Positions 44,120-54,108 of a DNA stretch of 64,000 nucleotides are shown here, one piece after another. The notes under the pieces were generated by a model. It was not told the DNA's origin, did not search any database, and saw only the letters and a program-made list of their open reading frames with translations. Source of the DNA: Mucilaginibacter rivuli (GTDB taxonomy: Bacteria > Bacteroidota > Bacteroidia > Sphingobacteriales > Sphingobacteriaceae). Each line of letters opens with the position of its first letter. Position 1 is the stretch's first letter. The translations under genes were made by a program, and so were the position numbers. The stretch is from contig NZ_JAHXPQ010000005.1 in assembly GCF_019391655.1 (NCBI RefSeq), forward strand, positions 124,001 to 188,000, read 5' to 3'.

Positions 44120-45151
44120 TTATACTTTTTTATAATACAACCCGTCGTCAGTAGCTATAAAAAACACGTTGCTTATTTTACGCATAGCATAAGCTTTTCC
44201 TGTTAACTGCAAAAACTCATCATTTGCTGCCCATGTTGTACCGCTTGGTGAAGCCCAATCACGCTGTTGTATCCAGGCACCACCTGTTGGCAAGTTAGAG
44301 AGCACATAAAACTTATTGCTTGCTGCATACAACACCCTTGCCCTTAACGTAAAGTTTGCATTACTGAGTTTTTTAAGCCCTATGGTATCATAACTCCAGG
44401 TAGTGCCAAAATTAGTACTATTAAATAATGTTTTCCCTGCCGAGGCCAATAAAGTACCCTGATCTGAAATAAGATCCTGCATTTTTATTTGGGGTGTACC
44501 TGGTAAATAAGCAGTTGTATTCCAGTTGCCTGTTGTGGTATTATAAGAAAAGAAAAAACCGTTCACACCCCGAATAGCTGCCAAAGTATTGTTAGCGACA
44601 ACAATTTTATAAACATCAAAATCGTGATTAGTTGGCAATCCATTTGTGGAAAAAGTTGTCCAGGTGTTAAGCGATTGATTTAACACAAAAACAGTGCCTG
44701 GTGAAATTCCATCTAATGATGAAGCATACAAATTGTTGTTCCAAACAACAAACGAACTGATATACTGATTAAGCGATTGGTTTACCCAGCTTGTACCATT
44801 ATTATCGCTCACAAATATGCCGTCAGTTTCGGTACCTACATAAATCCTATTATTAAACAATGTTAAAGCAGTTATAACTGTACCTTGCTTTACTATAGCT
44901 GATGAAGACCATGTTGCTCCAAGGTTTGTGCTGCTATAAACTATACCCGATGCTGCCGCCGCATAGATGGTATTGTCAAGCGTTTCAAGTACAATAAATT
45001 TCTCGTTAATGGGGAGGCTTAAAATTTTGGAATAGGTTGCCGGAATAGACGGAGTTGGAGAATTATTATCGTTACATTTATGACACGATGTAAGGCACAA
45101 CAAAGCGCTAAAGCCAATGTAAAGGCTAAATAGGGTAGTCTTTTTTTTCAT
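44120..45151 (-). CDS. hypothetical lipoprotein with BNR-like propeller repeats
   Basis: A 343-residue lipoprotein (lipobox LTSC, C23, followed by HKCND). Several SS(T)NLGATWSS-type motifs (GIVYSSTNLGATWSS, VSDNNGTSWVNQ, FNSTNFGTTWSYD) indicate beta-propeller blades similar to those of sialidase-type BNR repeats. No catalytic residues of a sialidase are evident. Codon use is a little more AT-rich than its neighbours. Function unknown; it may be a surface-binding protein. Confidence 0.8.
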   Translation of the reverse strand: MKKKTTLFSLYIGFSALLCLTSCHKCNDNNSPTPSIPATYSKILSLPINEKFIVLETLDNTIYAAAASGIVYSSTNLGATWSSSAIVKQGTVITALTLFNNRIYVGTETDGIFVSDNNGTSWVNQSLNQYISSFVVWNNNLYASSLDGISPGTVFVLNQSLNTWTTFSTNGLPTNHDFDVYKIVVANNTLAAIRGVNGFFFSYNTTTGNWNTTAYLPGTPQIKMQDLISDQGTLLASAGKTLFNSTNFGTTWSYDTIGLKKLSNANFTLRARVLYAASNKFYVLSNLPTGGAWIQQRDWASPSGTTWAANDEFLQLTGKAYAMRKISNVFFIATDDGLYYKKV

Positions 45152-45533
45152 TTTAAATAAGTTTCTTTTAGATTAACTGGTAGCGTAAACCATATCTTAA
45201 CCTGTTAAAATATTAGTGAATACCGATGCCGGGAAAGTGCATCTTTCAGATCAAGCAGTTTGATTTGCTTTATGTTTTATAGAATGGTGGTCAGCCCATT
45301 CATTTCGGTTACATAGTGGGTAAGCTATAAGCCAAGTGTGTTTTTACCCGGTCTGTTTTCAAATAAGATGCAAAAATCAGCTTATTGTTACACCTGTTGT
45401 ACTAAAAACAACAAAATTACAACAATCTGCTAATTTTATAGGGTTGCTACTTTACGATAAATATTTTTTGGCGAAAAATAATTTCTGTGCCTAGGCATAA
45501 ATATCTTAAATGTATTTTCTTCGCCCAGCCCGT
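45152..45533. other. 382-bp intergenic region
   Basis: AT-rich spacer upstream of the lipoprotein gene. I see no ORF, repeat, terminator or RNA in it; it presumably carries the promoter of that gene. Confidence 0.5.
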
Positions 45534-45899
45534 TTATTGAACCCTCAATATCTTTTCCATCTTTCGGCCTTTGGCCAGTTCATCAACCAGCTTATCCAGG
45601 TAGCGTACCTGCCGCGTTAAAGCATTTTCAATTTCTTCAATACGGTAGCCGCATATCATTCCTGTAATGAGGTGGGCATTGGGATTAAGCGAAGCTTGCT
45701 CAAAGAATATTTGAAAGGTTGCTTTTTGCGTTATCAGGATATCAATTTGTTGATCGTTAAAGCCTGTAAGCCATGTGATCACCTTATTCAATTCTTCTTT
45801 TGTGCGGCCCTTCTTTTCTATTTTGGTGAGATATAAAGGATACACCGAGCCAAACACCATTTTTGCCATACGCTCGTTATGTACATCGAGATTATTCAT
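45534..45899 (-). CDS. DUF2200 family protein
   Basis: I use ATG 45899 (121 residues); a TTG six codons upstream is less likely. The family pattern is clear: MVFGSVYPLYLTKIEKKGRTKEEL, then VITWLTGF and the IEENALTRQVRYLDKLVDELAKG-like end (EIENALTRQVRYLDKLVDEL). It is small, soluble and all-helical. Function is unknown. It starts 25 bp after the PspC-like gene stop. Confidence 0.88.
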   Translation of the reverse strand: MNNLDVHNERMAKMVFGSVYPLYLTKIEKKGRTKEELNKVITWLTGFNDQQIDILITQKATFQIFFEQASLNPNAHLITGMICGYRIEEIENALTRQVRYLDKLVDELAKGRKMEKILRVQ

Positions 45900-45923
45900 G
45901 GTGATCATTACCGGCAACAGGAT

Positions 45924-46145
45924 CTACTGATCGGTTATTTTTGTATGGATACGTTTTACATAATTACGGATATCCAATACGATACCTGCAAAAAAATAAA
46001 AAAACAGCGGGAAGCCTACTGCTAAAAATGATGAGTAAATAAAGAAAAGGCGAATTTTAGAAATAGAAATATTAAAGCGCTCACCTAAATAGGTACACAC
46101 CCCAAAGGAGTGTTTTTCGAAGAAGGTTAATATACGCTGTAACAT
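45924..46145 (-). CDS. small PspC-domain-like membrane protein
   Basis: A 73-residue protein with a hydrophobic helix at about 33-58. The FGVCTYLGERFNISISKIRL segment matches the start of PspC domains (FGVC.gla..f.i). PspC proteins help in envelope-stress responses. It is tightly packed after the DUF2851 gene (1 bp between stop and start), which suggests co-translation. Confidence 0.75.
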   Translation of the reverse strand: MLQRILTFFEKHSFGVCTYLGERFNISISKIRLFFIYSSFLAVGFPLFFYFFAGIVLDIRNYVKRIHTKITDQ

Positions 46146-46146
46146 A

Positions 46147-47433
46147 TTATGCTATTTTTAATATTTTATTGCCAACGCCGCATTGTAGACATTTCTTATG
46201 GTTACAATAGAAATTTCTTAATTCAAGCAGCGCCTGTGTTTCGTAAGCTGTTTTTGCCTTTAGTCCCATATTAACAAAATCAGTTATGATGTTGTTTTGT
46301 TCTGCCGGGATAGCTTCCAGCAATTGCAAGCTGCGGTCAACGTAACGCTCTAATTGTAAACTATTTCCGTAAGCGAATAAAATTACCACTAAACTATTTA
46401 ATATCAAAACATCAACCGACGATTTACCTAAATTTTTAGAACCGGGCTTCGCTTCCTTATCAAATTGATAATGATTCTCCCAATACGGGTTCACCTCAAT
46501 ATCAACAAAAAGTTCTCTTAATTTCTTCGCATCAGTAATATCCAGCACTTTCGAAAACAGGTGGTTGGAACGGTTAATAAGCGCCGCAAACTGCGCCAGC
46601 CTGATGGTAGGAAAATTTGAAGGCCGCATCCGCAGGAACTTCCATAAATGCCTGTCGATAGGTATTAGCTTATATTTCTTTTGCAAAAATTGATATTCTT
46701 TTTGCAGGGATAACGGGTAATCATCAACCAACTCTCCTTCCAAAAATCCGGCCTGACCGAATATCAGCGCCTCAATTTGCAGCGGGTTATTTTTATGCTT
46801 TGCCAGGATGAGTTGCGGCAGTGAGCGGGCCAGTAACTCGAAAGGCAAAGCATTGGTTTTAAAGCCAAAATTGGCGGCAAGGTATTGGTAAAAGGTTTCC
46901 TCCCAATCGCCACGGTTATTGTCGAGGGTTTTGAGTACGGCTATGGAACGCTTCTGTAGCCGCTCTACCAGCACACGGGTAAGCCAGTTGTGGATCACCA
47001 TGCCATCCAATGTACCAATCGTCTTCTCGCAGGCGATGACTTGTTGTTCACCAAAAATGAGGTTTTGGTATCGTTGCTGCAACTCGGGAGCTATCCTGTC
47101 AAGCAAAACAATGGTGGGGATGCGGCTGCCATCTGTACGGGTAACGGGTTCGTCATCACGGTAAACAACGTGTAGCACAACATTCTCATAAGCCTTATCT
47201 GCAGGATGCCCGTGGCGTTGCCAGTCGGACGATACCAGGTGCACCTCGGCATTACCGGCCCAAAGGGTATCTCCTATTTTGATCTTGACATTCTGAAAAT
47301 CGGGACCGGCATCTGTGTTTTGTAATCCCGGCGATATGATCTCAACGTTTTCACCATCAGTAGTTTGCAGATTATTCCAGTCGAACAACCGGAATTTCCA
47401 AACGTATTGGAGGAAGTCTTCGTTGAAAAACAT
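46147..47433 (-). CDS. DUF2851 family protein
   Basis: A 428-residue cytoplasmic protein with the DUF2851 opening (FNEDFLQYVWKFRLFD) and conserved DAGPDFQNVKIKIGDTLWAGNAEVHL and DWQRHGH segments. A C-terminal CNHKKCLQCGVGNKIL stretch carries cysteine pairs that could bind zinc. The N-terminal DxGPDF and (E)xHxxxSDW residues recall nuclease-like metal sites, but no activity is established. First gene of a three-gene run (DUF2851, PspC-like, DUF2200). Confidence 0.88.
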   Translation of the reverse strand: MFFNEDFLQYVWKFRLFDWNNLQTTDGENVEIISPGLQNTDAGPDFQNVKIKIGDTLWAGNAEVHLVSSDWQRHGHPADKAYENVVLHVVYRDDEPVTRTDGSRIPTIVLLDRIAPELQQRYQNLIFGEQQVIACEKTIGTLDGMVIHNWLTRVLVERLQKRSIAVLKTLDNNRGDWEETFYQYLAANFGFKTNALPFELLARSLPQLILAKHKNNPLQIEALIFGQAGFLEGELVDDYPLSLQKEYQFLQKKYKLIPIDRHLWKFLRMRPSNFPTIRLAQFAALINRSNHLFSKVLDITDAKKLRELFVDIEVNPYWENHYQFDKEAKPGSKNLGKSSVDVLILNSLVVILFAYGNSLQLERYVDRSLQLLEAIPAEQNNIITDFVNMGLKAKTAYETQALLELRNFYCNHKKCLQCGVGNKILKIA

Positions 47434-47501
47434 ATTAGTTGAGTTGCCTGTTGTGAGTTGCGGGTTATAAGTTAGACAAAGGCAAGATAGTAATTAATCA
47501 T

Positions 47502-47532
47502 TTGCACATCTGCACATTTACTCAGTTGCACA
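47502..47532. repeat. GCACATCTGCACAT-type dispersed repeat, copy 1
   Basis: TTTGCACATCTGCACATTTA followed by CAGTTGCACATT, between the DUF2851 and pyrF genes. A similar run of GCACATCTGCACAT occurs at 55838-55872. Confidence 0.7.
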
Positions 47533-48366
47533 TTAAATTATCCCTGCCTTCTCCAACTCCAGTTCCATTTCTTGTTGAATGCTCAATGCCTCGGCACGTG
47601 CGGCTTCAGCAAAATCTTTTCCGTTTGATGCGAAAATAATGGAGCGCGAGGAGTTGACCAGCAGCCCGCAATCTTTATTCATGCCGTATTCGCATACCTC
47701 GGCCAGGCTGCCGCCTTGCGCGCCTATGCCGGGCACTAATAAAAAGTGGTCGGGCGCGTGTTTGCGGATATCAATAAAGCTGGCGCCTTTGGTGGCGCCT
47801 ACTACGTACATCATTTGGTCGTCGCCGGCCCAGGTGTTGGCTTTTTTTATTACTTCTTCAAACAGGTAATTATCGCCAACAGGCAAAAACTGGAAATCTT
47901 TACTGCTTTCGTTTGATGTAAGTGCCAGCAGGATAACCCATTTGCCCTCATATTTAAGGTATGATGTTACGCTGTCTTTACCCATATAAGGCGCAACGGT
48001 AATAGCATCGAAGCTCATCCCGGAGGCTGCTTCATCAAAAAAAGATTTGGCGTACATATCGGATGTGTTACCGATATCGCCGCGCTTGGCATCTATAATA
48101 TTAAGGTGTTCTTTGGGTAAATATTGCCATGTTTTGATGAGGCTTTCCCATCCCTTAATTCCACGGCTTTCATAAAAAGCGGCGTTAGGTTTGTAGCTTA
48201 CGCAGAGGTCTTTAGTCGCATCTATGATCTGTCTGTTGAACTCAAAAACAGGGTCGGCATGGTCTAATAAATGGGTTGGTATCTTTTCGACGTCCGAATC
48301 GAGGCCTACACATAAAAACGACCTTTTCTGTTTAATCTGCTGAATGAGTTGCTGGCGCGATGGCAT
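47533..48366 (-). CDS. pyrF: orotidine-5'-phosphate decarboxylase
   Basis: A 277-residue type 2 OMP decarboxylase, the last step of UMP synthesis. The phosphate and orotate-binding sequence CVGLDSD (about 18-24), the catalytic [14 protein letters not shown] (about 93-106), and the C-terminal GIGAQGG phosphate loop are all present. The protein has the longer form typical of Bacteroidota. It is monocistronic here, divergent from rho. Confidence 0.95.
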   Translation of the reverse strand: MPSRQQLIQQIKQKRSFLCVGLDSDVEKIPTHLLDHADPVFEFNRQIIDATKDLCVSYKPNAAFYESRGIKGWESLIKTWQYLPKEHLNIIDAKRGDIGNTSDMYAKSFFDEAASGMSFDAITVAPYMGKDSVTSYLKYEGKWVILLALTSNESSKDFQFLPVGDNYLFEEVIKKANTWAGDDQMMYVVGATKGASFIDIRKHAPDHFLLVPGIGAQGGSLAEVCEYGMNKDCGLLVNSSRSIIFASNGKDFAEAARAEALSIQQEMELELEKAGII

Positions 48367-48629
48367 AATTTTTTAGGTATGATTATTGCACGAAATAATG
48401 AAAAATTGAATAATTATTGCCCCCGCGGATTGAATATTTTTAAAAAAATTTGATTATTTAAATAAATTGACTAAAATTGTATCGTTTTCCTGAATTTCTT
48501 GCACCAAAGAATCAGTTTAAGTTTCCGGAACATTTATTAATAATAACACATTTTCTAAATATTCTCTCGCTGGTGTTGCAAGTTAATTCCTACCCATAAA
48601 AATTTCCTTTTGAAATATTATTCTCAAAA

Positions 48630-50267
48630 ATGTCTAATACAAACGAACTAAACGACAAACTCGTTTCTGAGTTACGCACAATGGCTAAAGCTTTCGGAAT
48701 TGCCGATGCTGATAGCCTAAGAAAAGCAGACCTGATCACTCAAATTGTTGGCCAACAACAATTAATTGAAGCCGCCCGGTCGCAACAAGAAACAGTTACA
48801 AACAACTATACAGAACAAAATACTCCTTCAGCCGAAACTGCGGCCGTAGCAGAAGATGCAGCACAGCCACGTAAAAGGCTGCGCACACTCAAATCCAAAT
48901 CGAACGAAAGGGTTGAAGTACGTGTAGATGATACCAATCTTTTTCACCAGGAACCCGAAGAAGAAGCACAGCCGCAGGGCGCACAAGGCGAAAGCTCAGT
49001 ATCTGAAGCGGTTACACCTGATGAAACCAAGCCACAAGCGGCCCAGCCCGAAGTTGCAGAAGCACGCCCTCAAAAATTTGAGCGTAAGTTTAACAACACA
49101 GGCAACGGCACTCCTACTCAAAAAAGCCAGGACCCTGCCATTAACCTTGATTTTGACAATGTTATTGTTAACGAAGGTGTTTTAGAAATTATGCCCGATG
49201 GTTACGGTTTTTTACGCTCATCGGATTATAACTACCTCACATCACCGGATGATATTTATGTATCGCAATCGCAAATTAAACTGTTTGGTTTAAAAACCGG
49301 CGATACCGTTCGCGGAAGCATACGCCCGCCTAAAGAAGGCGAGAAATATTTCCCGCTCGTACGTGTTGAGGCCATAAACGGCCGTATGCCTGCCGAAGTG
49401 CGCGACCGTGTTCCATTTGACCACTTAACACCGCTTTTCCCATCGGAAAGATTGAACCTGTTTACCGAATCGGGTAATTACTCTACCCGTATAATGGACC
49501 TGTTCTCGCCAATTGGTAAAGGCCAGCGTGGTTTGATCGTAGCACAGCCAAAAACAGGTAAAACCATGTTGTTAAAGGATGTGGCAAACGCCATAGCCCG
49601 TAATCACCCCGAAGTATACCTGATTATATTATTGATTGACGAACGCCCTGAAGAGGTAACAGATATGGCCCGGAGCGTACGCGCCGAGGTAGTATCATCA
49701 ACCTTTGATGAGCCTGCTGAGCGCCACGTAAAGATAGCCAACATTGTGTTAGAAAAAGCGAAACGTATGGTGGAGTGCGGGCATGATGTAGTTATCCTGC
49801 TGGATTCTATCACCCGTTTGGCACGTGCTTATAACACCGTTGCCCCTGCATCCGGTAAAATACTATCGGGTGGTGTGGATGCTAACGCGTTGCATAAACC
49901 AAAACGTTTCTTCGGCGCGGCCCGTAAAATTGAGGATGGCGGATCGTTAACTATCATCGCTACAGCATTAACCGAAACCGGATCGAAAATGGATGAGGTT
50001 ATTTTTGAAGAGTTTAAGGGCACCGGTAACATGGAGTTGCAGTTGGATAGAAAATTATCTAACAAACGTATTTTCCCTGCTATTGATCTTACTGCATCGA
50101 GCACACGCCGTGATGATCTGTTGCTTGACCGCGATACGTTACAACGTATTTGGATACTACGTAACCACTTAGCGGATATGAACTCGCAGGAATCGATGGA
50201 GTTTTTACAGGCGCAAATGCGTGGTACAAAAACCAACGAAGAGTTTTTGATATCGATGAACTCGTAA
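48630..50267 (+). CDS. rho: transcription termination factor Rho
   Basis: A 545-residue hexameric RNA helicase. N-terminal Rho_N domain (residues 1-45, [20 protein letters not shown]); a disordered, Q/E/A-rich insert (about 46-165); an RNA-binding OSB/Csd-like domain ([19 protein letters not shown]); and the motor with Walker [26 protein letters not shown], Walker [17 protein letters not shown], and the [12 protein letters not shown] loop. The insert makes it about 125 residues longer than E. coli Rho, which is common in Bacteroidota. It is monocistronic with its own terminator. Confidence 0.97.
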   Translation: MSNTNELNDKLVSELRTMAKAFGIADADSLRKADLITQIVGQQQLIEAARSQQETVTNNYTEQNTPSAETAAVAEDAAQPRKRLRTLKSKSNERVEVRVDDTNLFHQEPEEEAQPQGAQGESSVSEAVTPDETKPQAAQPEVAEARPQKFERKFNNTGNGTPTQKSQDPAINLDFDNVIVNEGVLEIMPDGYGFLRSSDYNYLTSPDDIYVSQSQIKLFGLKTGDTVRGSIRPPKEGEKYFPLVRVEAINGRMPAEVRDRVPFDHLTPLFPSERLNLFTESGNYSTRIMDLFSPIGKGQRGLIVAQPKTGKTMLLKDVANAIARNHPEVYLIILLIDERPEEVTDMARSVRAEVVSSTFDEPAERHVKIANIVLEKAKRMVECGHDVVILLDSITRLARAYNTVAPASGKILSGGVDANALHKPKRFFGAARKIEDGGSLTIIATALTETGSKMDEVIFEEFKGTGNMELQLDRKLSNKRIFPAIDLTASSTRRDDLLLDRDTLQRIWILRNHLADMNSQESMEFLQAQMRGTKTNEEFLISMNS

Positions 50268-50284
50268 CAGAAAAGTAAAAGAAT

Positions 50285-50326
50285 AAAAAAATACCCGGTA
50301 AAACATTTTGCCGGGTATTTTTTTTG
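50285..50326 (+). terminator. rho-independent terminator after rho
   Basis: ATACCCGG (50291-50298) pairs with CCGGGTAT (50311-50318), a 12-base loop, followed by eight or more T. It separates rho from pssA. Confidence 0.85.
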
Positions 50327-50354
50327 GATAAATCACGATATATTCGCAGCCTGA

Positions 50355-51062
50355 ATGTTGAGCATAAAAAAACACATCCCAAATGCCATTACCTGCCTAA
50401 ACCTGTTTAGTGGGTGCATTGGGGTTGTATTTGCATTTCAGCATAACTTATTGTTCGGAGCATACGCGTTGTTTCTGGCTGCGATATTTGATTTTTTTGA
50501 TGGCTTTGCCGCACGTTTGTTAAAGGCGTACTCTGCTATAGGCAAAGAATTGGATTCGTTGGCGGATATGGTGAGTTTTGGTTTGCTGCCCGCTGTTATA
50601 GTTTACCAGTTGTTTTTACAGGCCCCGCAAATTGATGGGGTGAGCCAGTATCTCAACTACATTGCGTTTTTGATCTCCGTATTTTCGGCATTGCGCCTGG
50701 CTAACTTTAATATAGATACCCGGCAGGCCGAAATTTTTATTGGCTTACCCACACCGGCCAATGCCATACTTATCGCTTCGTTCCCACTTATCCTGCAACA
50801 GCATAATAGTTTTTACACGGCATATATTTTAAATCCTTTCTTTTTGGCCTGTTTTGTGCTCATTATGTGTTCTTTACTTGTTGCCGAAATACCACTCATG
50901 TCGCTTAAGTTTAAGGGCACTGATGTTAAAGAAAATATTTACCGCTATTTATTGATACTGATAGCAGTCATTCTGCTTGTATTTTTTAAATTTGCGGCAG
51001 TTCCGATGGTGATATTTGTATATATCGCCATTTCTATATTTCAATTCAAATTTACCAAATAA
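50355..51062 (+). CDS. pssA: CDP-diacylglycerol-serine O-phosphatidyltransferase
   Basis: A 235-residue membrane enzyme that makes phosphatidylserine, the precursor of phosphatidylethanolamine. The CDP-alcohol phosphatidyltransferase motif DGFAAR...GKELDSLAD is present at about residues 48-75 (D-G-x2-A-R-x8-G-x3-D-x3-D). Six to seven hydrophobic helices follow. Its stop codon shares one base with the start of purS (TAATG), so the two are coupled. Confidence 0.93.
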   Translation: MLSIKKHIPNAITCLNLFSGCIGVVFAFQHNLLFGAYALFLAAIFDFFDGFAARLLKAYSAIGKELDSLADMVSFGLLPAVIVYQLFLQAPQIDGVSQYLNYIAFLISVFSALRLANFNIDTRQAEIFIGLPTPANAILIASFPLILQQHNSFYTAYILNPFFLACFVLIMCSLLVAEIPLMSLKFKGTDVKENIYRYLLILIAVILLVFFKFAAVPMVIFVYIAISIFQFKFTK

Positions 51063-51313
51063 TGAAGTTTCAAGCAGAAATTGATGTAATGCCAAAAAAA
51101 GAAATACTTGACCCACAAGGAAAAGCAGTAACCGGCAGCATGAAAAATTTAGGATTATCTGAGATCCAGAATGTGCGCATAGGCAAACACATCACGCTTG
51201 AAATTGAAGCAGCAACAGAAAGCGCTGCCAGCCAAAAAGTTGACGAGGCTTGTAAAAGTTTATTGGCTAACTTAATTATGGAAAGCTATACTTTTAAGCT
51301 GGTACAGCTTTAA
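51062..51313 (+). CDS. purS: phosphoribosylformylglycinamidine synthase subunit PurS
   Basis: An 83-residue subunit of the three-protein FGAM synthase, which works with PurL and PurQ in purine synthesis. It matches throughout: ILDPQGKAV, SMKNLGL, VRIGKHITLEI and the C-terminal CKSLLANLIMESYTF. Neither purQ nor purL is in the window. It begins at the last base of the pssA stop, and its final 4 bp overlap the end of the Hpt gene on the other strand. Confidence 0.93.
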   Translation: MKFQAEIDVMPKKEILDPQGKAVTGSMKNLGLSEIQNVRIGKHITLEIEAATESAASQKVDEACKSLLANLIMESYTFKLVQL

Positions 51314-51687
51314 ACACCGGCTTGCCTTTCATCGCGAATTAGCTTTAACTTATCAAGCGTAGGCTTTATCATACCTGCAACCTGGTAGTATTTTGATTTT
51401 ATCTCATCAAAGCTACCATCGGTTTTGGTTAGTATTTCTATTTCAACCATCATGGCCTGCGCGGTTAGCATACCAAAGAAACCAAGGTTAGGCTTTAGTT
51501 TATGTGCCGATTTTGCTAAAACTTCACGATCTTGCTCCTGCAATGCGGTGTAAATGGCTGTCATTAGCTCGGGGGTTTGCACCAGGAACATATCTATCGA
51601 TTCTACCAGAAATTCATCACTTCCATCCGCAATTTCTAATAATAATGAGAGATCAAAGTTTTGATCAGAGGTTTCTAATTGTGCCAT
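51310..51687 (-). CDS. orphan histidine phosphotransfer (Hpt) protein
   Basis: A 125-residue four-helix protein with the Hpt signature: phosphoacceptor histidine in AHKLKPNLGFFG (about residue 62), preceded by the acidic IADGSDEFLVESIDMFL segment. Hpt proteins pass phosphate between receiver domains in phosphorelays. No kinase or receiver gene is adjacent, so its partners are elsewhere. Its last 4 bp overlap the end of purS. Confidence 0.9.
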   Translation of the reverse strand: MAQLETSDQNFDLSLLLEIADGSDEFLVESIDMFLVQTPELMTAIYTALQEQDREVLAKSAHKLKPNLGFFGMLTAQAMMVEIEILTKTDGSFDEIKSKYYQVAGMIKPTLDKLKLIRDERQAGV

Positions 51688-51795
51688 AATAATACAGTGC
51701 GTAAAATTACTAATTATTTATAATACCAATATATGTGTTTTACAAATACGAAATATTGGCTAATACGATTTTTAATATCAAATAATTATTAACAC

Positions 51796-52260
51796 CTATG
51801 CCCTATCATCAACCACGTGGTTCAATTCTTCAAAAGTACGGTTAAAAATAGGGTGAACCAGCTTAGGTGCTATTTCAATTAAAGGCTCCATAGCAAATTT
51901 ACGTTTATGTAGTTGCGGGTGGGGCACTATCAGGCCCGGTTCGCTTATGATCTCATCACCATACAGCAAAATATCAATATCTATTGTGCGGGAACCCCAT
52001 TTTTCCTTTCGCTCGCGCCCCATCAACAACTCAATAACTAAAATGGTTTGTAAAATATCCTGCGCGGGCATATCGGTTTTGAGCATCAACACCTGGTTAA
52101 GGTAATCAGGTTCGTCGGTTTTTCCCCATGCCGCGGTTTGGTGTATGGATGAGCTTTTTGCTATCGGGGCAATAGCGGCGGCAATCTCATCGGCAGCCTT
52201 TTGCAAATAGGTTTCGCGGTTACCCAAATTGCTGCCTAACAGTAAATAAACGTTGTTCAT
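51796..52260 (-). CDS. folK: 2-amino-4-hydroxy-6-hydroxymethyldihydropteridine pyrophosphokinase
   Basis: A 154-residue HPPK of folate synthesis, attaching pyrophosphate to the pterin from ATP. It has the LLGSNLGNRETYLQ start, the RKEKWGSRTIDIDILLYGDE catalytic core (magnesium-binding DxD) and VPHPQLHKRKFAMEPL. It is divergent from sppA. No other folate gene is near. Confidence 0.95.
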   Translation of the reverse strand: MNNVYLLLGSNLGNRETYLQKAADEIAAAIAPIAKSSSIHQTAAWGKTDEPDYLNQVLMLKTDMPAQDILQTILVIELLMGRERKEKWGSRTIDIDILLYGDEIISEPGLIVPHPQLHKRKFAMEPLIEIAPKLVHPIFNRTFEELNHVVDDRA

Positions 52261-52311
52261 GTTGTAACAATTATAATTCGCAGCGCTCTTAATGTTACCG
52301 CTATGAATTAG

Positions 52312-52319
52312 TAGTTTTG
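52312..52319 (+). promoter_or_regulatory. -7 promoter element of sppA
   Basis: TAGTTTTG, a match to TAnnTTTG, 25 bp upstream of the sppA start. The -33 element is weak. Confidence 0.5.
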
Positions 52320-52344
52320 CATAGTTAAGTTTTTAAAATAGTAA

Positions 52345-54102
52345 ATGAAACAATTCTTTAAATTTGTTTTTGCCACAATAGTAGGCATTGTATTAACCAC
52401 TGTACTTTTCTTAATTGTTTGTATAGGAATTATAGCTGCAGCCAGTGGCGATAAAACAGTTGATGTATCGTCAAACTCAGTATTGCATATCGCTTTTAAG
52501 CTGCCTATAGCCGACCGTACACCCGATAACCCTTTAGCCGGACTAAACATTTTAGGTTACGATGATAAAACCATTGGCCTGAATGATATACTCGCTAATA
52601 TAAAAAAGGCCAAAACAGACGACCATATAAAAGGTATATTTTTAGACGAAAGTTATATACAGGCCGGGCAGGCTACCACCGAAGAAATACGCAACGCGCT
52701 TATCGATTTTAAAACATCGGGCAAGTTTGTTGTGGCTTATGCCGAAATATATACCCAAAGCTTTTATTACCTAGCATCCGTTGCCGATAAGATATACATT
52801 AACCCCAAGGGAATATTTGACCTGCATGGCTTTAGCTCACAGGTTACTTTTTTAAAGGGAGCTTTGGATAAACTGGGTGTTGATATGCAGATCATCAAAG
52901 TAGGCACCTACAAAAGTGCTGTTGAGCCATATTTTTTAACCAAAATGAGCCCCGCCAACCGCGAGCAGGTAACATCCTACCTGGGTTCTATGTATAATTT
53001 CTTTTTAACCAATATCAGCAAGAGTCGCAAGATTAACAAAGATTCGTTATTCAACATTGCTGATAATATGCTGGTACGCAGCCCCGAAGACGCGTTGAAA
53101 TACAAACTTGTTGACGGCATTAAATATAAGGACGAACTGCTTGACGAACTGCGCAGCCGTACCGGAACAGATAAAAAAGCGAATGTAAAATCAATAGATA
53201 TTGCTAAGTATACCAAAACAGAAGCCAATAAGGATACCACAGGCAACAGCCGTATCGCTATTGTGTATGCTTCGGGCGAGATCAGCGGCGGCGAGGGTGG
53301 TGATAATAGCATTGGTTCTGATAAAATATCGGCAACGCTGCGTAAGGTGCGTATGGACGATAAGGTTAAGGCCGTTGTATTACGTGTTAACTCTCCCGGA
53401 GGCAGCTCATTAGCCAGCGATGTGATATGGCGCGAGGTAGCACTCACTAAAAAAGTAAAACCCATTATGGTATCTATGGGCGATGTAGCGGCATCGGGTG
53501 GTTATTATATCAGCTGCGCGGCCGATTCTATATTCGCACAGCCAAATACCATTACCGGTTCGATAGGTATTTTTGCCGTGCTGCCTAACATGCAAAAACT
53601 ATTGAATGATAAGCTGGGCATCACCTTTGATGGTGTAAAAACCGGTAAATATGCTGATCTGGGTAATGTATCGCGCCCTTTAACTACCGACGAAAAAGCT
53701 ATACTGCAAACACAGGTTAACCGTGGTTACGATGAATTTACCAAAGCCGTAGCTGATGGCCGACATAAAACGCAGGCCTATATCAACACTATTGGCCAGG
53801 GCCGTGTGTGGACAGGCGAACAAGCCCTGAAAATTGGCCTGGTTGACCGCCTGGGCAGCATAAATGACGCTATAGTATGTGCAGCAAAAAAAGCGAAAGT
53901 TAAAAGTTACAACATCGTACCTTACCCGGAGCAGGATAACTCCATATTTAAAAGCCTTACCCGCGGCGCTACAGCGCAAACACGTGTGTACATGCTAAAA
54001 TCGGAATTGGGCGAAAACTATAAATACTATGAGCAGGTAAAAGCCGCATCGCAATTGAGCGGTATGCAAATGCGTATGGATTATGAGGTTGAGGTGAAGT
54101 AA
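52345..54102 (+). CDS. sppA: signal peptide peptidase SppA, 67K type
   Basis: A 585-residue membrane-anchored serine protease with one N-terminal membrane helix (about 5-30) and two homologous domains. The catalytic dyad is visible: K190 in VGTYKSAVEPY of the N-terminal domain and S384 in GDVAASGGYYISC of the C-terminal domain, with FAVLPNMQKL following. It degrades cleaved signal peptides in the membrane. The C-terminus ends 6 bp from the convergent SIR2-like gene. Confidence 0.95.
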   Translation: MKQFFKFVFATIVGIVLTTVLFLIVCIGIIAAASGDKTVDVSSNSVLHIAFKLPIADRTPDNPLAGLNILGYDDKTIGLNDILANIKKAKTDDHIKGIFLDESYIQAGQATTEEIRNALIDFKTSGKFVVAYAEIYTQSFYYLASVADKIYINPKGIFDLHGFSSQVTFLKGALDKLGVDMQIIKVGTYKSAVEPYFLTKMSPANREQVTSYLGSMYNFFLTNISKSRKINKDSLFNIADNMLVRSPEDALKYKLVDGIKYKDELLDELRSRTGTDKKANVKSIDIAKYTKTEANKDTTGNSRIAIVYASGEISGGEGGDNSIGSDKISATLRKVRMDDKVKAVVLRVNSPGGSSLASDVIWREVALTKKVKPIMVSMGDVAASGGYYISCAADSIFAQPNTITGSIGIFAVLPNMQKLLNDKLGITFDGVKTGKYADLGNVSRPLTTDEKAILQTQVNRGYDEFTKAVADGRHKTQAYINTIGQGRVWTGEQALKIGLVDRLGSINDAIVCAAKKAKVKSYNIVPYPEQDNSIFKSLTRGATAQTRVYMLKSELGENYKYYEQVKAASQLSGMQMRMDYEVEVK

Positions 54103-54108
54103 GAATTG

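Noticed and set aside
44120-45151. Sialidase activity from BNR-like repeats (also at 35819-36856)
   Set aside because: The repeats mark a propeller only; I could not find the arginine triad or nucleophile of sialidases.
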